Position numbers and translations under genes: made by a program. From Streptosporangiaceae bacterium (lineage in GTDB: Bacteria; Actinomycetota; Actinomycetes; Streptosporangiales; Streptosporangiaceae), in assembly GCA_019246795.1 (NCBI GenBank), contig JAFAPY010000053.1:1-41305 (forward strand): a DNA stretch of 41,305 bases, written 5' to 3'. Numbering within the stretch: the first letter of the stretch is position 1; every line of letters starts with the position of its first letter. A model generated the notes under the pieces. It was given only the letters and a program-made list of their open reading frames with translations. It was not told the DNA's origin and did not search any database. Of this stretch, positions 36,974-41,305 are shown piece after piece.

Positions 36974-37995
36974 GGCAGCAGCAGGTGCACGTCGCCGAAC
37001 TCGTGCCACAGGTAGCTGCGGCTGACCGCGGCCTGGTAGCACCGGCTGAGCAGCTCGGCGCCGGCGAAGGCGGCCAGCATGCGCAGGTGGGAGGAACGCG
37101 GCTCGTGCAGCCCGGTGAGCAGCCCGTCGACCGCCCGGACCCCGGTCGCGGGCGTGACCACGTGCGACGTCCAGCCCGCGGCGGGCCGCACCGCGCCGTC
37201 CGGTCCCGCGGCCGTCTCCAGCGCCCGGACCACCGTGGTGCCCGAGGCGATGACCCGCCCGCCGTTAGCCCGCACATGATTGACCAAACGAGCCGTGGCG
37301 GGGGGCACGTCGTAGGGCTCGGGGTACGGATCCTCATCCGCCTCGATCGACGACACCCCGGCGTGCAGGGTGACCGGGGCGACCAGCACGCCGCGGGCCG
37401 CCAGGGCGGTGACGACGGCGGGGGTGAACGGGCGGCTGGCGCTGGGCATCTCCGCGCTGCCCGGCCGCTGCGCGAACACCGTCTGGTAGTCCGGCAGCGG
37501 CCAGTCGCGCCGCACGTAGCCGTACCTGATCGGGACGCCGTGCCTGCGCAGGTACGGCAGCACCGCCGCCGACAGCCTGGCCCGCCACAGCCTGGCCGTG
37601 GCCTTGCGCTCCAGGGTCAGCACTGCCCCGGACGGCAGGCTGATCTCCTGGCCAGGTACCCCATGGCCGTTCGGCAGAGAAATCTTGTCTTCGACACGGC
37701 GCAGCTCCACGAGCCAGGCGCCGTCGGGAAGCGGGGTGGAGAAGTGCACCGCCAGCGTGCCGCCTGCGGCACGCACCTGGGCGGCCAGCGTCGCGGTGTT
37801 GTTGATGACGAGCAGGTCGCCGGGCAGCAGCAGGCCCGGCAGGTCCCGGAACGCATGATGGCTGATCTCACCGCAGGCCCGGCGGCTGACCAGCAGCCGC
37901 ACGCCGTCCCTGGGCAGGCCGCGCGCCTCCGGCGGCTCGCGTGCTTCCAGCTCGGCGGGCAGAGCGAAAGCGGGCAGGGCGGAAGCGGTGATCAT
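36970..37995 (-). CDS. QueA-like (S-adenosylmethionine:tRNA ribosyltransferase-isomerase family) protein, divergent actinobacterial type
   Basis: LLPGDLLVINNTATLAAQV, YQTVFAQRPGSAEMPSASRPFTP, VIASGTTVVRALETAA; start ATG 37995. Confidence 0.88.
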   Translation of the reverse strand: MITASALPAFALPAELEAREPPEARGLPRDGVRLLVSRRACGEISHHAFRDLPGLLLPGDLLVINNTATLAAQVRAAGGTLAVHFSTPLPDGAWLVELRRVEDKISLPNGHGVPGQEISLPSGAVLTLERKATARLWRARLSAAVLPYLRRHGVPIRYGYVRRDWPLPDYQTVFAQRPGSAEMPSASRPFTPAVVTALAARGVLVAPVTLHAGVSSIEADEDPYPEPYDVPPATARLVNHVRANGGRVIASGTTVVRALETAAGPDGAVRPAAGWTSHVVTPATGVRAVDGLLTGLHEPRSSHLRMLAAFAGAELLSRCYQAAVSRSYLWHEFGDVHLLLP

Positions 37996-37999
37996 GGCA

Positions 38000-38704
38000 T
38001 CACCGTCCTGCGGGCAGCAGGTGCGCGGCGCGGTACCTGCCGCTGGGCAGGCGCCGGGTGACCAGGGCGGCGAACGCGGGCACCACCGATTCGGGCAGCG
38101 GCCGGTCGGAGATGTCCTCGCCGGGGAAGGCCTGCTGGTGCATGTCGGTGCGCAGGTCCCCCGGGTCGGCCCACCAGACCCGGATCGCGACCTCCTCCGC
38201 GGCCAGCACGTTCGACACCTGCTCCAGGGCGGCCTTGGCGGCGCCGTAGCCGCCCCAGCCCGCATACGCCTCCACCGCCGCGTCCGACGTGATGTTCAGC
38301 ACCGCGCCGCCGCGGCTGCGCAGCATCGGCAGCAGCAGCTGGGTCAGCGCGACCGGCGCGATCACGTTGACCTCGAACGCGGCGCGCAGCCGGTCCAGCG
38401 GATAGTCCGCGAGCGCGGGCAGCGGGCTGGCGCCCAGCGTGCCCGCGTTGTTGACCAGCAGGTCCAGCCCGCCTGCCTGTTCGGCTGCCCGGCGCAGGTC
38501 CAGGCGATGGCCCGGGTCGGTGATGTCGCCGGGCACCGCGGTGACGCTGCCGCCCGCGGCGCGGATCTGCTGCGCCGCGGCGCGCAGCGCATCGCCGTCC
38601 CTGGCGTCGGTGATCAGGTCGTAGCCCTCGCGGGCCAGGCCGGCTGCCAGCGCGCGGCCGAGCCCGCGGGAGGCCCCGGTGACCATGGCAATCTTGGTAT
38701 CCAT
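38000..38704 (-). CDS. SDR family NAD(P)-dependent oxidoreductase
   Basis: AMVTGASRGLGRALA (TGxxxGxG), NNAG, YGAAKAALE; start ATG 38704. Confidence 0.93.
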   Translation of the reverse strand: MDTKIAMVTGASRGLGRALAAGLAREGYDLITDARDGDALRAAAQQIRAAGGSVTAVPGDITDPGHRLDLRRAAEQAGGLDLLVNNAGTLGASPLPALADYPLDRLRAAFEVNVIAPVALTQLLLPMLRSRGGAVLNITSDAAVEAYAGWGGYGAAKAALEQVSNVLAAEEVAIRVWWADPGDLRTDMHQQAFPGEDISDRPLPESVVPAFAALVTRRLPSGRYRAAHLLPAGR

Positions 38705-38824
38705 GGCAGCCACGCTAGGGGTCGCCGCGCCCGCGCGCATCGGCCAGGCGGCCGGGACGGCCTGCGCCGATGGTCCTAGGACCGCCTGATGCGGCCACGC
38801 CGCCGCCCGGATAGCGTCGATGTC

Positions 38825-39997
38825 ATGAGCGAAGGGCTCAGCGAGCTCTACCAGGTGAGCCAGGCGGTGCTGTCGGTCACCAGGCAGATGTCGGTCCGTG
38901 ACGTGCTGCAGGTGATCGTGCGGTCCGCGCGGTCGCTGGTCGGCGCGCGGTACGCGGCGCTGGGCGTGCCCGACGAGGGCAACTCGTTCGCGGAGTTCGT
39001 GGTCGACGGGATGAGCCCGGCCGAGCAGGCCGCGATCGGCCCGCTGCCGCGCCGGCACGGCATGCTCGCGGTGCTGCTGAACGAGGGCAAGCCGGAACGG
39101 CTCGCCGACATCCGCGCCGACCCCAGGTTCGAGGGCTGGCCGGGCGCCCATCCGGACATGACGCATTTCCTCGGCGTCCCGGTGCGGGACGGCGACCGGG
39201 TGCTCGGCATCATCTTCGCGGCCAACAAGACCTCCGCGGCGGCGGCCGGGCGCGGGTTCACCGAACGGGACGAGGAGATGCTCTCCCTGTTCGCCGCGCA
39301 CGCGGCGATCGCGCTGACCAACGCCAGGCTGTATGAGCGCAGCCGTGAGCTCTCGGTGCTGACCGAACGCGCCAGGCTGGCCAGGGACCTGCACGACGCG
39401 GTCACGCAGAAGCTGCTGGCGATCCGGGCGCATGCCCGCGCCGCAGCGGTGCTGGCCGGCAAGCAGCCCGCCGACCCGGACCGGGTGCGCGCCGAGATCG
39501 ACGTGGTGGGGGAACTCGGCGCCGAAGCCCACGCCGAGCTACGCGCGGTCATCGACGGGCTGGCGCCGCCCGATCTGGCGGCCGCCGGGCTGGCCGAGTC
39601 CATCCGCAGGTATGCGGCACTGGCCGGGCGGGCGCACGGCATCCGGGTCACCGTCAGCGCGGACGGGCTGGCGGCCGGCGGCCGGGCCGCTGACGGGAAG
39701 CCGGCTCTCGGTCGGCGCGCGGAACTCGCGGTGTACCGGGTGGCGCAGGAGGCGCTGCACAACGCGCTGCGGCACTCCGGGGCCGGCCTGGTCCGGGTGT
39801 GCCTGACCCGGAGCGCGCGGCGGGTCGTCCTCGAGGTGGCCGACGACGGGCACGGGTTCGCCGGGGAGGCGCCGCCCGGCGGGCTCGGGCTGGCCTCGAT
39901 GCGGGAGCGCGCGGCTGCGGTGGGGGGTGCGCTGGCGATACGCTCCGGCAGCACCGGGACGGTGGTGCGGCTGACCGTGCCCGTCGCGGGGAGGTGA
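38825..39997 (+). CDS. GAF-domain sensor histidine kinase (NarL/DesK-type HisKA_3)
   Basis: GAF (HFLGVPVRDGDRVLGIIFAANK), ERARLARDLHDAVTQKL H-box, VADDGHGFAGEAPPGGLGLASMRERA. Confidence 0.93.
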   Translation: MSEGLSELYQVSQAVLSVTRQMSVRDVLQVIVRSARSLVGARYAALGVPDEGNSFAEFVVDGMSPAEQAAIGPLPRRHGMLAVLLNEGKPERLADIRADPRFEGWPGAHPDMTHFLGVPVRDGDRVLGIIFAANKTSAAAAGRGFTERDEEMLSLFAAHAAIALTNARLYERSRELSVLTERARLARDLHDAVTQKLLAIRAHARAAAVLAGKQPADPDRVRAEIDVVGELGAEAHAELRAVIDGLAPPDLAAAGLAESIRRYAALAGRAHGIRVTVSADGLAAGGRAADGKPALGRRAELAVYRVAQEALHNALRHSGAGLVRVCLTRSARRVVLEVADDGHGFAGEAPPGGLGLASMRERAAAVGGALAIRSGSTGTVVRLTVPVAGR

Positions 39998-40000
39998 TCG

Positions 40001-40711
40001 GTGGCCCAGCCGATCCGCGTGCTGATCGTCGATGACCACCCGGTGGTCCGCCGGGGGCTGCGCGTGCTGCTCGAGGTGCAGGACGGGTTCGAGGTGGCCG
40101 GCGAGGCCGGCGATGGCCCCGCGGCGCTGGCGCTGGCGGCCGGGCGCTCGCCGGACGTGATCCTGCTCGATCTCAAGCTGCCCGGCATGGACGGCATCGC
40201 CGTGCTCGGCGAGCTTGCCGCGCGCGGCTGCGCGGCCCGCGTCCTGGTGCTCACCAGCATGACCGAGCCGGCGTCGGCCGGCGCGGCGCTGCGTTCGGGC
40301 GCGGCGGGGGTGCTGTACAAGGACGTGGACCCGGACGCGCTGGTCCGCGCGGTCCGCGCCGTGCATGACGGCCACCTGCTGCTCGCGCCGGAGGCGGCGG
40401 GCCCGCTGCTACGTTCGGCCAGCCGCGGCGTGCCGGGGCTGGACGCGCTGACTCCCCGGGAGCGGGAGGTGCTCGCGGAGATCGCCAGGGGCCGGTCAAA
40501 CCGGGAGATCGCGCGTGCGCTCGGCGTCGCGGAGAAGACCGTGAAAACCCATGTGAGCTCGGTGCTGGCCAAGCTCGGCGTCCAGGACCGCACCCAGGCC
40601 GCCCTGGTCGCCGTGCGGCACGGCAATAGCTTACGGCGAGCAGTGCAGCGGGCTGGGGTTGAAGGGGGGGCTTCGCCCCCCATGGCTAAATCATGTGGGC
40701 ATACACGATGA
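40001..40711 (+). CDS. NarL/FixJ-family response regulator (REC-LuxR HTH)
   Basis: RVLIVDDHPVVRRGLRVLLE, DVILLDLKLPGMDG, LTPREREVLAEIARGRSNREIARALGVAEKTVKTHVSSVLAKLGV. Confidence 0.95.
   Translation: MAQPIRVLIVDDHPVVRRGLRVLLEVQDGFEVAGEAGDGPAALALAAGRSPDVILLDLKLPGMDGIAVLGELAARGCAARVLVLTSMTEPASAGAALRSGAAGVLYKDVDPDALVRAVRAVHDGHLLLAPEAAGPLLRSASRGVPGLDALTPREREVLAEIARGRSNREIARALGVAEKTVKTHVSSVLAKLGVQDRTQAALVAVRHGNSLRRAVQRAGVEGGASPPMAKSCGHTR
40664..40681 (-). terminator. GC hairpin downstream of sortase, inside the 3' end of the response-regulator ORF
   Basis: GGGGGGG-CTTCG-CCCCCC, 5 bp beyond the sortase stop on the minus strand. Confidence 0.55.
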
Positions 40712-41276
40712 TGTTGTCCAGGTAGTGACCGGTGGCCGCGTCGAACGGGCCGCCGCAGGTGACCAGGCGCAGCCCTGGGTAGTCGGCCGTGCCGTAGACG
40801 GCGGCGGTGGGGAAGGCTGTCTTCGCGGTCTTTTGCACCCCGTCCACGGCGAAGACCGCCACCTTGCCGTCCGCGAGGCTGACATAGACCCGGTCGCCGG
40901 CCCGCAGGTACTTCAGGTCGTAGAACACCGAGATGCCGGTGGTCGAGTCCACGTGGCCGAGGACCACCGCGTCGCCGCGCTGGCCCGGCGCCGGGCCGTA
41001 GGAGTACCAGCCGGTCAGGTTGTGGTCGTTCAGCGGCGGCACCTGGACCGTGCCGTCGGCGTTCTTGCCGACCTCCATGACCGGGGCGCTGACCCCGATG
41101 GCCGGGATGCGGATGTGCACAGGAACCGACCGTGCCAGCGCTCGGACCTGCGGGGCGTCAGGCTGCCTCGGCACCACGGTGCTCACCGATGCCGGGACCA
41201 TGGTGGCCCCGGCATCGGCATGCATCCCGCCGCCCAGCGCGAACGCGGCCACGCCCACGCCGCCCGCGCAGCCCAC
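40686..41276 (-). CDS. Class F sortase (N-terminus may extend past window end)
   Basis: IRIPAIGVSAPVMEVGKNADGTVQVP, AVVLGHVDST (His), LRLVTCGGPFD (Cys); frame remains open to 41305. Confidence 0.9.
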   Translation of the reverse strand: MGCAGGVGVAAFALGGGMHADAGATMVPASVSTVVPRQPDAPQVRALARSVPVHIRIPAIGVSAPVMEVGKNADGTVQVPPLNDHNLTGWYSYGPAPGQRGDAVVLGHVDSTTGISVFYDLKYLRAGDRVYVSLADGKVAVFAVDGVQKTAKTAFPTAAVYGTADYPGLRLVTCGGPFDAATGHYLDNIIVYAHMI

Positions 41277-41305
41277 CGCACCCGTGATGGCGGCCGCCAG
41301 GGCCC

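Noticed and set aside
38825-41276. Histidine kinase, regulator and sortase as a dedicated pilus/sortase system
   Set aside because: Sortase is convergent with the two-component pair, no substrate with a sorting signal or pilin genes in the window.

Overview
High-GC actinobacterial chromosomal window (41,305 bp), read by eye plus the supplied ORF track. Three blocks are visible. (A) ~1-10.8 kb: a surface/exopolysaccharide locus with a flippase-like C-terminus, a GT4, a low-GC FkbM methyltransferase, a membrane-anchored GH26-like protein, a Wzz/Wzc-like protein whose kinase motifs look destroyed, a sulfotransferase, a GT2, a lipoprotein, a PAP2 phosphatase and a methyltransferase. It contains a pseudogene patch with an IS701-type transposase remnant. 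(B) ~11-23 kb: AGPS-like FAD oxidase, MurA with Asp in place of the fosfomycin-target Cys, TauE/SafE exporter, a two-ORF LigD (PE-LIG + POL), NUDIX, GT-C-like membrane protein, a TetR/MFS divergent pair with two near-identical operator-like sites, and a frameshifted Dps/ferritin-like gene. (C) ~23-41 kb: conserved actinobacterial housekeeping synteny: ComF-like PRTase, nth, CoA-type NUDIX, marP-like protease, DUF309, EphE-like hydrolase, holin-X-like protein, a 6C small RNA, MrfA-like helicase, bldG and its anti-sigma partner, H+-PPase, serB, a divergent QueA-like protein with an SDR, a GAF histidine kinase with a LuxR-type regulator, and a class F sortase. Best leads are the kinase-dead BY-kinase in a sulfotransferase-containing EPS locus, the QueA-like/SDR pair with altered QueA signature motifs, a 56-bp dispersed intergenic repeat, the NUDIX ORF that runs through marP, and the paired TetR operators. 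I saw no clear wholly novel defence or mobile system, no CRISPR array and no tRNA/rRNA.
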